Source: Botryosphaeria dothidea
Taxonomy: Eukaryota > Ascomycota > Dothideomycetes > Botryosphaeriales > Botryosphaeriaceae
Assembly: GCA_011503125.2 (NCBI GenBank)
Contig: WWBZ02000073.1
Span: 744,001-808,000, forward strand
Length of the DNA: 64,000 nucleotides
Direction: 5' to 3'
In this document: in pieces, positions 21,652 through 34,042 of the stretch
How the letters are laid out: each line of letters starts with the position of its first letter
Position numbering within the stretch: the first letter of the stretch is position 1
Position numbers and translations under genes: made by a program
The notes under the pieces: generated by a model
Told to the model about the DNA's origin: nothing
The model's input: the letters and a program-made list of their open reading frames with translations, nothing else
The model's database searches: none

Positions 21652-24600
21652 TTATCTCTCCTTCCCCCCACCGGCCCCAGAAACGCCCCCACCGTCCTTC
21701 TTAAACCTCACCGCCAACTCCTCAATCTTGGGCACGAGCTCCGGAATCCTAAACGGCTTGCTGACCACATCGTCCATGCCCGCCGCGCGCAACTGCGCAA
21801 TCTGCGCCGCCCGCGCATTCGCCGTCACCGCCACGATCGGGATGTGCCGCACCAGCTCACCCTTCTCCTCCCACTCCCTGATGGCGCGGGTGCACGCCAG
21901 CCCGTCCATGACGGGCATCTCCTGGTCCATGAGCACGACCGACAGCTCGAGCAGCGGCCCCTTGGTGCGGTCCGGCTTGGCGAAGTGGACCGAGTGGCGC
22001 AGCTGGTCGAGGCACTCGCCGCCGTGGTTGGCGACGTGGACGACGAAGCCCTGGTTCTTGAGCTGCTTCTGGAGGACCTTCTGGTTGACGAGGTTGTCCT
22101 CGACGATCAGGACGACGATCTCCTTGCGGTCGACGCGCGACAGCGGCGGCGGGGTCCCTTGCTGGTGCTGCCCTTGGCCGCTGGAGGGGCGGCTGGGCGC
22201 GGGCGCGGCGAAGTCCTTGGTCTTGATGATGAATTCGGGGGAGCGCTTGCCGCGGGCGTCGCTGGGCGCGCGCGACAGCGGCACGGGCAGTGGCTCGACC
22301 GGGTCGGCCGGCGGGCCACTGCGGCGAGCCTTGACGTAGAAGGCGAAGGTGCTGCCCCGGCCCGCTTCCGAGTCCACGCCGATCTCGCCGCCCTGGAGCT
22401 CGGTGAGCTCGCGCGAGATGAAGAGGCCGAGGCCGGAGCCGCCATACTGGACATGGGTGCGCGGGGATGCCTGGGAGAAGCGCAGGAAGAGCATCTTCTT
22501 TTCTTCTTCGTTGAGGCCGCGGCCGGTGTCCTGGACGGCGAAGTGGACGTAAATATCCTCGCCGGTGCCCCAATCGGGTCCTTCGGTCATGTCCACCCTC
22601 TTTGACCGGGTTGGGAAGTAGTTGACGAGCCTATTTGGCAGCTGTGAGAACTTCACCGTCGATGCGGCTATTGTGACTTTGATTGTTCGCTTCGCTTCGG
22701 TCGTGGTGAACTTGATAGCGTTCGTGGTCAGGTTGATGAGCACTTGCAGAACCCGAGAAGGATCCAATCTGACCCAATCCACGCCAAGTCGACTGAAAGA
22801 TTCATCCACCAGAAATTCCATTTGGATGTCAGCGGTCTGAAGTTCACCTTCAAACATCTTCAACGCGCGCTGGACAACCGTGAGAGGCTGAACGTCGACA
22901 GGGGTGACTAGAAGCATGGCGGAATCGAGTTTGCTCAAAGTGAGTATGTCGTCAACAATGCGCTTCTGGTGTTGTGCACACAGAGCTATTGTTTGGGCGG
23001 CATCGATACTGCTGCTGAGAAGCTCGTCATCTATCAACCTCGTGCCGCTCTGTTTAAAGTCAGAAAGAGAAGAAGATATTTCATCTGCGCACTGTAGGAT
23101 GGCGCTCAGGGGATTTCTCATCTCATGCGAGGTGATATCGATGAAATTCTCCTGCTGCCGTTTCAACTCTACAGCCTCCTCCATCTTTCTCTTCTGGAAG
23201 CCCTCGGCCCATTTTTGCTGACTGATGTTCGTTATCGTGCCGAAAACGCTCTTGAGGTGTCCATGGGCATTCTTCTCTGGGTAAGCACTGAAGAGCACCC
23301 AAGTATCTGTACGGTTTCCATTTTTATCTTCCCATGGTGCCTTGAATCGGAATTCTGCCGTCACTGCCTCGGTCTTCCCCACCAAGGTGCTCCAGAGGTT
23401 AACAACTAGTTGCTGGTCTTCGGGTTTGACTGCGTCTATCCATCGATCTGTGCTGGCTGTGTCCTTCGGTACCCGAGATATCTCATACCAAGTGTCGTTG
23501 CAGTAGATGATATGGCCTTCCGAGTCAGCGATGAACAACCCAGCCGGCGAGAATTCTGCCATGCGAGTGAATCTTGTCTCGCTATCCCTGGCCTCCTGAG
23601 TGCGAGCGGCAAGTTGTTCAGACAACTCCATCCGATCTAGCGCAGCAAGTTTCGCAGCTCTTTGACCTCGGCGGATCTCTTCTTCAAAAAGCACTACCGA
23701 TGCCAGTGACGTAGCCAATTGCCTGCTGAGAAGCTGAACGAACAGATTGTAGTCGTCGTCGTAAGGTCGTCTAGGATTCACGCCCAACACCAAGAATCCC
23801 AGGATGGATTCGCCGGTGGTTGGGTGGATAGGACATACCACGATAGACCGAACAGGATCATCGAAACCGCGACCTCCAACGCCTTCCATCATCTCTTCAG
23901 GAAGGTCTCCGCTCCCAATATCCAGAAGAACCGGCTTATCGGTTTTCATAACCTCGCGTAGAACAGGCCCAAACCCATCCATGCTCGTCTTTAGCTCCAG
24001 AGTATCCGGTGCGCATTTATTTCCTGGAGGAACGCCTAGTGAGCCTTCTAACAAACATTGCTTGGTACCAAGAAGGCTGCTCGAATGAATGGACGAAGAA
24101 TCGCTGTCAGATTCGTCCGTAACAGAATATAAAAGAACAAATGGCGTGTCGTATTCGTTGCTGGACAGGGCCATAAGGACTTGTTCCCAAAAAGATTTTA
24201 TATCTCGGGCTATAGCTGTCCGCTCGCCAACTTCACGTAAGGTAAGCATGCGTCTTTCCGCGATTTTTCGTCGAGTCTTTTCGAATGCTGGGTTATAAAG
24301 GCCGGTAACGGTGCCATCGCCGCCAATCATTGGGATAATGGCCCAGGAGAAGTAAGTCTCCTCAAGGTAGTCGCTCCGTTTTATGAATAAGCAGTCGTCA
24401 TCCTGAAGTTGGGGTTAAACCACACTAGGCCGATAAGTTATGCTGTTGCCAACTTACCTTCATTGTAGCTTGACCAGTGAGCTTCGCACTCGCGAAGACG
24501 TCTTTAACATCATCCCAGATTTCTGCCCATGCATCTTTGTAGCACTGGCCCATCAAGTCCGGATGCTTTTGTCCAGCGAGCATTACATATGCCTCGTTAT

Positions 24601-26290
24601 AAATTGCCACGAGGTCTTCCCCCCAGTACATAGCGGCAGGATGTGGAGATCTGAAGAGAGATATTAATGTCAGCTTCGCGGTCCTCAAGCTAAAGATGAA
24701 ATTGACTCACGCCATTATCAAATTACAAGATTGTCTGAGGTCTGCTGACCAGGTTTCGATAGGCCCAAGCGGCGTCGAGGCCCAATCCACACTACGTGCG
24801 AACTGGATGTGTTTTGGAAGGTCGGAGTCGATGGGCAGGCGAGTCCAGTCGAAGAAGCCAATCTCTTTCCTCGCGTTCGGATCATTACTGCTTCGAAATG
24901 AATCAACATCGCCCGCAACAGCAGCGCGGAGTACGCACTCATTTGTGATTGACGGATGGGAGGTTATCGAAGATGCGTCCGAAGTGGTTCCAAAGATGCG
25001 TCCAGTGATGCCAGCCGGGGTTTGCGGGACGTCCAGGGGATCGACGGCGGTGGTCATGGTCTCGGCAGTCTGCGGCGTGACGGGCCTGTCGGTCGGCGCC
25101 AATCCAAAGTAGTCGGTTACTTCGCTTTCTGTGCTCGGCAGTACCACTACTTCGGTATCGGTGGGGCCTAGCTTATCGGTCCTGGAAGCCGTCCCTGCAG
25201 ATGCAGGAGGCTGAGCAGCAACGGAACTGGGCAACGAAGACGCCGAAGTGGGGGTTGGCGAAGCGGGAAAGTTGCCGCTGATGACGCGGTATTTCTTGCG
25301 GAGGGTATAGATGGTCCATGCCAGGCCGCCATAGAGTATTCCAGGAATACACACGTCCAGAGACTCGCCGTGCATGACCGAACTCAACGCCCATGTCTTG
25401 AACTCTGCAAATGCTCTGAAGGCAGCGGGGTCCTGGGAATCATTTACGACCTTGCCGGACACTAGGTCGAGAAGGCCGATGCTTGCGCGCAGAGCTGAAT
25501 TGGCGTAGACTGCATTCAAGTATCCTGGGCCGAAGTTTGTAGGCTCGCCCAGATCCACAACGAAAGTTGGCCGCCCATCCTGCTCCAGCACCTCACCAAT
25601 GCCTATGCTGCTCAGACCGCGAGGCACGTCGGCCTTTTCCCGAAGCTCGGGCGATGCGGGGGGCAGGCTCGAGCGATCGACGGACGTGCGAGTCGAGGGG
25701 CTCGAGCCAGAATATGTGCCGCGCGCCAGAGTGACTGTCTTGATGCCGCTGTCCTCGCGCGCATTGCTCAACATCCTCGCAGCGGCCTCGGAGCTGGAGA
25801 AGCGCGCGGGCAGGGGCGGGCGGACGCGCTTGGTGTTGGAGAAAAACAGAGGAGATGGAGGCTGCTTACGATCGAAGGACGGGGTGGACAAGTCGAAGGA
25901 ATCGAGAGTGTGGCGCGAGCGCGAATGGACTTTACGGCGCTTGTGGAGGGGCTCGCTCTGGGAGTGTTTGTGAAAAGAGGCTTGTTTGGCAAACGAGCGC
26001 TTCGCGGCAGGCTTCGAAGGAGCGACGAAAGAACCAACAACCGGGTGGCTGCGACGGCGCTGCGGCCGGGAGGCGCGTCCAGAGGGCGGAGGCTGCTCAG
26101 AGGGTCGCGGGTTCGGGGAGGGCCATGCGGGAGGAGGGGTTCTGGGACAGTTGGGCGAGCTCGAGCTCTGCGGCGGGAGGAGGGCAAGGGTCGCGCGGTA
26201 CTCGGGCGTGGAAAGACGGCGGTTCTCGGGGTCGGGCTTCTCGTCGTGGCAGCCGGGCAGTCCTGTGAAGATCGACGGCGGGTTATTCAT
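21652..26290 (-). CDS. fungal hybrid histidine kinase (GAF-PAS-HisKA-HATPase-REC)
   Basis: Three exons on the minus strand: 26290-24711, 24650-24458, 24402-21652; 1,507 residues, frame intact. The first ~240 residues are Ser/Pro/Arg-rich and probably disordered. A PAS-like segment follows (GEPTNFGPGYLNAVYAN, about 250), and a second, fungus-specific sensor block straddles introns 1 and 2 (HPAAMYWGEDLVAIYNEAY, about 528-545). GAF-like about 640-840; PAS about 863-990 (FSPAGLFIADSEGHIIYCN). HisKA has the H-box FIDITSHEMRNPLSAIL, phospho-acceptor His1017. HATPase has N-box LINLTTNAIKF, DTGRGL and GGSGLGLFISREL. The C-terminal receiver (from about 1355) keeps VLIVEDN, phospho-Asp1417 in VLMDQEMPVMDG and SKPF. 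It should autophosphorylate and pass phosphate His to Asp to an Ypd1-type HPt protein. No transmembrane helix is visible, so it is probably a cytosolic sensor; the stimulus is unknown. Confidence 0.92.
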
Positions 26291-27915
26291 AGAGGTCGCG
26301 GCGAAGTGTATGGGCGTCGGGGCAATGTCGCATGCCTACCAGTGGGCAACAATCAGGCTGCCTGGGCGGGCACTGGGCAGGCGAGACTGGGGCTGGAGAT
26401 GGCGACGGCCGTGGTGAGTGGGAGGAGTGGAGCAGTCTAGTGCGCCTCGCATCCAGCTAGCTGCGATGACGGCCGGGCAGGGGTGCCGCGTGCTGGGGCG
26501 GGCTGATGATGCGGTGGCGCGCGGGCCCTCGCTTGGGCGGTGCTGGTGCTGGGAGCGCAGAGGGCAGGGCGGGGCGGGCCTTGGGCGGCGGGCGGCGGAG
26601 GCGGCGGAGGAGGGCAATTGAGGGCGGGAACGTCTCTACACACAGCAAAACGCAGACAGCGGCGGTGCGGCGGTTTTGGGGAACTGACACGGATGGCGAT
26701 CGGCGTCAAAGCGGCAGTGATGGGCAGCGCGGCTTCTCCAGATAGATCTGCACGAATCACGATCCGGCCCACCGCCCGGCCTCGCCACTGCAGGTCAGCC
26801 GCGCCAAACACTGCGCTACATGTCTCATTCTCTCTCCTCCACCAGCGCCCGCCCCAGCCGCGCCAGCCTCCTTTCGGCACCGTCCTCCGCAGACCGCTCC
26901 GCCCGCACCCCAGCAGCGCCGCACTAACGCGCCCGCCCCGGTGGCAGCTCCGCCGCCTGCAAGAACTTTGCAACTACCCAAACCGACGCCCAACAGCCAC
27001 CTGAAACAACCCCGAAACGCGTCTCTCTGCCATGAGCTTTCTGGCTGAAAGACCCGCCGAGCTTGCCCTTGAAGAAGTTTCTCCACCTCTCATCGCGTCT
27101 CGACCCGCGCGTCTTGTGTAACATGCAGCTCAGTCATCTCCAAGTCCCCATCTCACTTCAAAAGAATGAGCCAGCCAACCGTCTCAGCGCTCGGCGCCAT
27201 TCTCCGGCTCCTCTCAACACGGCTCGAGTTTGTCATTGTTTTGCCTTCTTTGTTCGTTCACCTCGGAGCATCTCGGTCCAAGCCTACCGCAAGCGGTGCA
27301 TGGCCTCCTCCTCGTTTGATATTCCCATCAATTGCAGGTTGCCACTTGATCGAGACATTAGAGCCTCACAATTCCCACCGGATTGCCTGCTACCTCATTT
27401 CTTCACACGTAGATCGAATACCTTGAAACTCATGTCATTTCCCGTGCCTCACAGCTATTTTCATCAGCAGCGAGCGAGTCCAAGGATTTCTTTGAGCATT
27501 GAATTCTCGTACAGGCCCCACCGCATCGACTGTGGTTCCTTCAGTCATTTTTCGTCCAATAAGACAGCTCAAATGGCTAACTCTGATAGAGAGCTTGTGT
27601 TTGCCTTTCCGTATGGTTGAAAAGTCCTACGATCGTAACCCCATAACAAAGCCTCGAGGTCATCAAACCCTCACGTCCCGCCCAGGCTCAGGCGAACAAT
27701 GCCCAAAATGCACAAACGTGTGCCGCAAACGTCTTCTGCCCTGCAGTGTAGCGGACTGTTGGCAGCCAGCATGTTCAAATTAGCCTTCATTGTTACGTCC
27801 ATCTTCCTTCTTCTCTGGAGGCATTCTCTACTTCTCCCATTAATGCCTTCAATCTAATTCACTACCGGATCAACTCTTCGTCGTGTATGGTTATTTCCTC
27901 CGGACTTGAGTCAAA
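26291..27915. other. 1.6-kb divergent promoter region
   Basis: Shared upstream region of the minus-strand histidine kinase and the plus-strand OTU protein. The left half is strongly GC-rich with C/T-rich tracts; the right half is pyrimidine-rich. Frames such as 27063-27620 (185 codons) show no domain and a composition suggesting non-coding DNA. No further gene supported. Confidence 0.5.
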
Positions 27916-30900
27916 ATGCCGCCGCGTGTGAGACGTGACGCCCCCCAGTTCCACACAAATCCTATCCTGAAAGATGGCGAGCAAGACCAAACAGAACCTC
28001 GACACGACGCAGGTGATTATCGCGAGTTCAGTGTCGCCGTACTCTCTACCGAGCTCCATAGAGTCCGTGTCGCTCACGGGTTGGCCGCCCATCAGCATGC
28101 CCCCACGAAAAACAATGCAATAGCGGAACTGGAGGACCCGCTCTACCGACCTTACAAACCAGTCCTTCTCCGTCGCTGCAAAGATCTCGGGCTTACCGAC
28201 AATGCCACCATACATGGATTCAGGCTCCGAAGAGCTATTGACAGAAGGCAGAGTAACGATCAGGTGCCGCCAGCACAGCTTTGGAAGCCAGCCGATCTGG
28301 GGAAACTGTGCAAATTTCGTGGACTAGACGCTACCGGCATTGACCCGTCCTCCCTTTTGTACAAACTCCTGAAGTACGAACTGGAAATGGCGCAGGACCG
28401 ACCCCAGCAGAATGACAGGTACAAATTGGATTGGCGCTTGACGCATTTTCAAGACCCGGCACTCTTTGCGCCACCTCTAACTCCACATTGGCAAGGTACT
28501 TCGGTCTTCTTTCTACTATGATCAAGTGTTTTCTAACCAACGTGTGAAAGGTGTATATCAAACTTTACATCCTCATGCGGAACATGCAGTATGGTCAGAG
28601 GTCTACATTGGCTGGGATCACTCTACTGGTAACGGGCCAAGAACGGAACAAGAGCGTATAGAAGTCCTTTCTGAGAGACGGTACCTCCTGACGAGATTCG
28701 AGGGACATGCACAACAAGTTTGGGTCCAGTATTGCTGTAATGACTGGCCTTTGCGAAGACAGTGGAGAGGGATGAAACTTTTATTCCGGTCCTTCGCTTA
28801 TGCGTACTTCGAGGACGAAGAGCGCTGGCGAGATGTCCAGGCAGCTGTCCAGACGATTTGGCTCTACGCTATGGATTCACGACATGCTATTATTCCCGGC
28901 ACCGGAAGAATCAACCAGGTCGCCACACAACGAAGGGTTCTGTATGAAAAACTAGATGAATCCACGAGAAGAAATAGCGGGAGAGGCCGCCTTGTCGATC
29001 AGCTGTTTGATTGGAGGGTGGAGGGTACGATGGAAATGGTTCAACTTGTTTGTCAAACCCTATCACCATGATCAAGAACAGTGGAACTAATTAACACAGT
29101 TGGCGGATGCCTACAATGTGGAAATACTCGTTCATATTCCCCACCTGCGCGAAGGTCAAGTGCCGCAATGGAGAGTACTCAGCCGGGGGCCTCCGCAAAG
29201 ATCAGCGGATCGACTGCACCGCGGTCAGATTCACCTGGTAAACTATTCTTCCATTAACCGATGGACTGCTGTTAAATCAGATGGTGATGACGAAGGCCCG
29301 TACACGGCCCATCTGACCCTCCCAGATGACGATTATGTTCGCCGTCGACCAATTATTGACGATGGCTTTCTTCCACGCGACTTGGAAAGGACTCCCGACT
29401 CAGGACTTCCTGAAAGATACCCAAACTACGTTATTAACCCCGAGAATCCTAGTGTGCGTCATTCTAATCTCGCCCGGGATCTTTCCTCCGATGTGGATCT
29501 TTACTCTACAGGAGGTACGAGACGGATCACCACCGTGGAAGATTTTGCCTTGATCCAAAGAGTCAGGCGCATCGCCACGGAATATGAAGCAGAGCACCGC
29601 CAACCTGCTACACTCGACCCAGCCACTCCAAAAGGTAGCGGGTTCGCGCAGCTTCAGGGAACTCCCGTTCAAAGGCGCCCAAATATGGATGATGATCGCA
29701 TCAGACAGATGGAAATGGATCTGCGGAGACGACAACAACTTACAGGACTTGGAATTCATCCAGAGATAGTGTTCCGGCAACACCACATACGTGGGGATGG
29801 CAGGTGCTTTCTGCGAGCATTTTCACAGGCCTACTTCGGTACTCAGCGTGCTTGGCTGCGAGTTGCCCATGACGCTGAGAGGATGCTAGTCCGCGCGGCA
29901 ATGCATCGTGACTACCTGGGTGACCGCACGGTGACTAATGAGAGGTGGATAGACTATACTGCGCTCAACGCCGAATCAAGACGTCTTCGGCTTGGCAGTC
30001 TATTAGACCAAGCCCGAGGTAATGTCTACGGAACTGATGCTTTGGCACAGGTTTTAGCCGACGTAAGTCTAGCCTCTCATTTCATGCTCGATGGAAATAC
30101 CTGCTAATATGGTCTCAGGTTTACGGGGTCGAGATCTTCCTTCACTCACCTCTGATCAACCCCCAGTCGATGGATATTGATTGGAATCTTCAAGTCAGGG
30201 GCGACCAGATGCCAAGCAGAAACCATCAAGTCCATCTTATCAACTATCGCAATCTGGAACACTGGGATGCTTTAAGGCCGCTCAGCAACGCTCGATACAC
30301 TAATCACAACAATGCAGATGTGAATCAAGAGATCCTACGAGGCGTTATGCGTCTCGGCGACGGGGCGTTGATAATCCCATCACGGATGGAAAGGGTTCCA
30401 AGAAGAGGCCGTGGACCAAACTACGCGGCCGAAAGACAAACTTCGCTCGCCGATGATGGGAGTGACCAAGACTTCGATTATGACCAGGATGATGGCGACC
30501 CTCATGTGCAGAGGAATCTCGTCAATGAAGAACACCGCTACCTCGATGGATCTGGAGATGAAGCAGAAAAAGGTTGCTGGCAGGAAGTCGGGGATTCAAA
30601 TGCCGCAAGAAACCCAGAGACTCCTGTCCAGCCTTCATCTTCCAGAGGTGCCTCCGTATTGCTTTCCTCCAGCCAGAAGCACAGCGCCTCCACCGCAACG
30701 ACCCACGACTCGACCACTACGCAAGCACTGCAACAAATAGCCGCACAGGCCGGCGTTCAAGGCCGGAGTCTCGCTGCCCGGTTAATACCCTCTGTAACCC
30801 CTGAGCCTCTCAATCTTGGCCCTCCCGCCCCCCTCACCGCCGAGCAAGGAACCATGATGCACATGGCCGCGAGAGCCACAGTCATGACTCCCTTATTCCG

Positions 30901-32470
30901 ATTGATCCCAACAGAGCTCAGCTCTACCCCCGAACCCCAGCCAAGAACCAGCCCATCCGTCTCCAGCGCCTCTACCCATGGAACCCTGGATCGACACCTC
31001 TCGAAGCTTGCTGGAGCCGAATCCCAGCAACCCCCCGATCCGCCCTCCTCCCACCACTCCATTCAGGAAGCCTTGGAAAGGTCGTTGGCGCAGCACCTCG
31101 ACGAATTGGAGGCCCAACAAACCTCCAGGCCGTCTTCGTCTTCCTCCTCTTCCTCACGCCGCTCCAAACGCTCGCGCCGCAACTCCGACCCGGGCCCAGG
31201 CAGCGGCTCGTCGTCGACTCCGCGCAAGCGCCTCCGCCTATCCGAGGTGCCACACTACATTAAGCGCCGCCCGCCGCAGGAACTCGTCGACGAGGAAATC
31301 CACGAGGAGCAGGAGGAGCAACAGCAACAACGACCGGTCTTGGGTAGCCCGTTCCAGTACCGGCCCAGCCGCCCGCAAGCCGTCGAGCCCTACAGCCCGG
31401 GATTCCAGATCTACGAGGATGAGGATGCGCGTCAGCCGCCAGGCCCGCCGGCAGGATTTCAGGATCGACGGTCAGCAGAATCGAGGGCCAGTCCGTCGGA
31501 GACGAGTTCGGATAGGTGGGCGAGGGAGAGTCCGGAGGCTTTCCAGCGGGAGGTCGAGTGGAGGCGTGCGTCGTTCGGGAGGGCCTCGCCCGTGGCGGGA
31601 CCCAAAAAGCGGATGAATTTGTTCGGCTACAGAGGGCCGCAGCCTTCGCCGACGATGCCGAGGACGCCGGTGCCGGTGGGAGAGAGCCCTGAGAGCACTT
31701 CCATGCCGCACAATGAGGGCTGGTGGCCCGAATTCATGGACTCCGCTTCTCCGCGTCATACGCCGGTGATGCCGGGGGGCACTCCTCCGCCCCCCGCGCA
31801 GGACGAGCAGAGTTCGGGCAGGAGGACAAGGAGCAGCCCTGCTCGCACGCCGTTCAGAATCTGGAGCAGTCCCCCCGTCGCAGACGACGCCGTTGGAAGA
31901 CATACGACAGCGGCGCCCGGCGCTTCTCCAACCCATCCAATCGAGCTGAGCAGCCCCAACCCCAGCAGCAACAGCAACAGCACCTCTGAGCCATCCAGCA
32001 CCCCTTCCCGTCCCCCCATCGCCCCCGGCCCCGCGCCCACCAACTTCAGAGGCACCAGACGCCGGCCCCGCCATCCTCCACGCCATGCACAGCTCCCTCC
32101 ACGCAGCGTCCCGCAGCCGCAACAGCACGCCAGCACGCCGCCCTCCGTCCGGGCCGCCGGCCGCCCCAGGAAAATCGCCCACATCGCCGCCCCCGAGGTC
32201 CAGCAGCGCGCCATGCGGCGCGGCACGCCCTCGCCACAGCGCGACCCGCCCTCTCGCGCGCAGACGCCGGGCGTGTCTCGTGGGTTGGCGCGTGCAGACG
32301 CGATGGCGGCGGCCGGCGCCGCGCGGGATGATGGTGCGGCGCCGAGCAGCGGTGGCGAGAAGCGGCGGAGGAACTTGCGGAGTGCGCAGGGTGGTGGGCA
32401 TGGGTCTGGGCCGAGTTTGGCGGATGAGTGGTTTGGGGGCAGTACGCCGCCGAGTGGGTCTAGTGTGTAG
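27916..32470 (+). CDS. tandem OTU-like protein: inactive OTU followed by intact OTU, long basic tail
   Basis: Exons 27916-28495, 28551-29047, 29100-30062, 30119-32470; 1,463 residues, all junctions frame-consistent. Residues about 70-155 contain two SAP-like helices (LLRRCKDLGL and LGKLCKFRGLDATGI). OTU-like domain 2 (about 588-735) keeps the OTU cysteine-protease signature: RGDGRCFLRAF with Asp592 and Cys595, GTDALAQVLADVYGVEIF, and QVHLINYRNLEHWDAL with candidate catalytic His728 followed by Trp. Domain 1 (about 264-415) aligns along the same blocks, but RGDGRC is RGMKLL (Met268, Leu271) and the His is Arg413 (INRWTAV), so it should be catalytically dead. The C-terminal ~700 residues are low complexity: Ser runs, basic NLS-like RRSKRSRR and PRKRLRL (about 1027-1055), a Glu/Gln stretch, then Pro/Ser/Arg-rich sequence. 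Predicted role: a nuclear deubiquitinase-like protein. Calling domain 2 active is inference from motif retention. Confidence 0.8.
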
Positions 32471-33024
32471 GGAGGGAGGAAGGGAAGGGTCTGGGTTTTC
32501 GTGTCTTGTGAGGTTGGGGAGGGGATGGGGGTTGAGCGATGCTGTGAGATCTTGACTTTTTTTTTTTTTTTTGCGCAAGAGGATATCGGTAGGGCCGGGG
32601 AGGAGTTAGTTTGATTTTGGTTTCGGGTTGGATTCGGATTTGGAGTTGGGGTTGTCATTTTTATGATAGTAGATGGTGTAATGTTTAGCTTCGTCTTACA
32701 GAGACTGGGTGTATAATTTCATCAGAAACGCAGATGGTCAAAAAAAAAATGATAAATAGAGGAAGAAGGAAAGGTAAAATGATTTGGCCGAACCAACAGT
32801 CTACCTCAGCCTACATCCGCTGAGGTTTCGGTGATTACCTGGCTACCATGGAATCTTACATCATGTACTGTACCATGCTGGCCATATGATCTACAACCGC
32901 CGTGAAGGGCGAGCTTGCGACCCGCGTTGATATGCACCAATTCCTGTAGCATCCGCAGAAAACTCGACTAACTGTCGCGCATATGATCGTTCGCTTCCAG
33001 CCAACGCCGACCCAGACCACCCGC
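32471..33024. other. convergent 3' intergenic region
   Basis: Between the OTU gene and the minus-strand DJ-1 gene. Contains a 16-nt T-run (32557-32572) and an A-run near 32740, consistent with 3' untranslated sequence of either gene. Nothing else recognised. Confidence 0.5.
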
Positions 33025-34042
33025 CTACACCAACCCATAATACCCCGCAAACGGATCGTCCCTCCAATCCCTCGCCCTCTCGTACTCCATGCCCACACTC
33101 ACCTCCTCCGCAACCCCCTCCCCAAACACCTCTTCCATCCACGCCAGCGTCGCGTCGATGCCCGCGCTCACGCCGCTGCTCGTCCACACCTTCCCGCCCG
33201 CCGCCCGCACCCATCGCGCCTCGGCGATCCAGCGCACGCCGGGGCCGAGCGCGGTCGTGGCGTTCCAGGCGCGCTTGTTGGTCGTCGCGTCGAGCCCGTT
33301 GAGCACGCCGGCGCGCGCGGCGAGGCCGGCGCCCGTGCAGATGGTGATGAGGTGTTGGAGGGAGGGGAAGGTCGTGTTGATGTAGGCGATGGTGGCGGCG
33401 AGGTCGGGGGCGGGCGCGCGGGTGCCGAGGCCGCCGGGGACGAGCTGGGGTTGTTAGTTGTTTTGAAGTGGGTGGGGGTGCAGAGCAGAAACTTACGAGG
33501 ACGTCGAGGGGCGGGGCGGTGGCGTGGGTGTGCGTGGGGACGATGGATTGGGAGAAGTTGGAGTTGAGCTTGTTCATGGAGGCGGAGATGGGTTTGGTGG
33601 AGACGGGGTCGAGGGTGTCGGATATCTGTAGTAGCGTTAGGGTTGTGTTTATGGTTGTGCTTTATTCCTTGCCGATTCTTGGTTCATTACTCGGGGGGGG
33701 GGGATTATGAACCAAAAAAGAGAGTAATGAAAAAGAATTCATAGCATAGTGAAAACGTACAAGGTAAAGGTTCGTTGGTTGCTGCCAGGACAAGATGTTC
33801 AGAGCATCAAGGGGACCGAAGACGTCAAGGGCTTGGAATGCGGGAAATAGAAGCATGCCAAAATTGACCGGAACTGTAGGAGAAACGGTCAGTTGAGGCT
33901 TTGGAGAGCAAGAAAGAAAAATCCTACGGCTTGAATTTACATATCTCGGTTCCAGACCTTTTGCGGTAACTGTGGGATTGGTGACAACACTGAGGAGAGT
34001 TGAGAGAGAGAAGGCCTCTTGAACACCGAAGAAGCGTAACAT
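33025..34042 (-). CDS. DJ-1/PfpI family protein with probable signal peptide
   Basis: Minus-strand model: 34042-33958, 33873-33761, 33625-33497, 33444-33025; 248 residues. Exon 1 encodes a hydrophobic leader (MLRFFGVQEAFSLSTLLSVV); its 5' splice site GTCTGG is weak but is the one that gives the right phase. Exon 2 onward is unmistakable: NFGMLLFPAFQALDVFGPLDALN, LDPVSTKP, VPGGLGTRAPA, the nucleophile elbow ITICTGAGLAARAGVL with its Cys, then NKRAWNATTALGP, EARWV and KVWTSSGVSAGIDATLAWM. This is the DJ-1/PfpI (ThiJ) superfamily, in the subgroup that includes isonitrile hydratase-like proteins. Substrate unknown. Intron 2 contains an 11-nt G-run (33693-33703). Alternative: the true first exon is different and the protein is cytosolic; the leader is the least certain part. 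Confidence 0.85.

Noticed and set aside
21652..26290. Reading the histidine kinase as three separate genes
   Set aside because: Two clean GT-AG introns join the frames in phase and the sensor block continues across both junctions.
27063..27620. 185-codon plus-strand open frame
   Set aside because: Composition typical of C/T-rich promoter DNA (Ser, His, Arg, Pro rich) and no recognisable motif.
33693..33703. 11-nt G-run
   Set aside because: Inside an intron of the DJ-1 gene; a simple tract without further structure.
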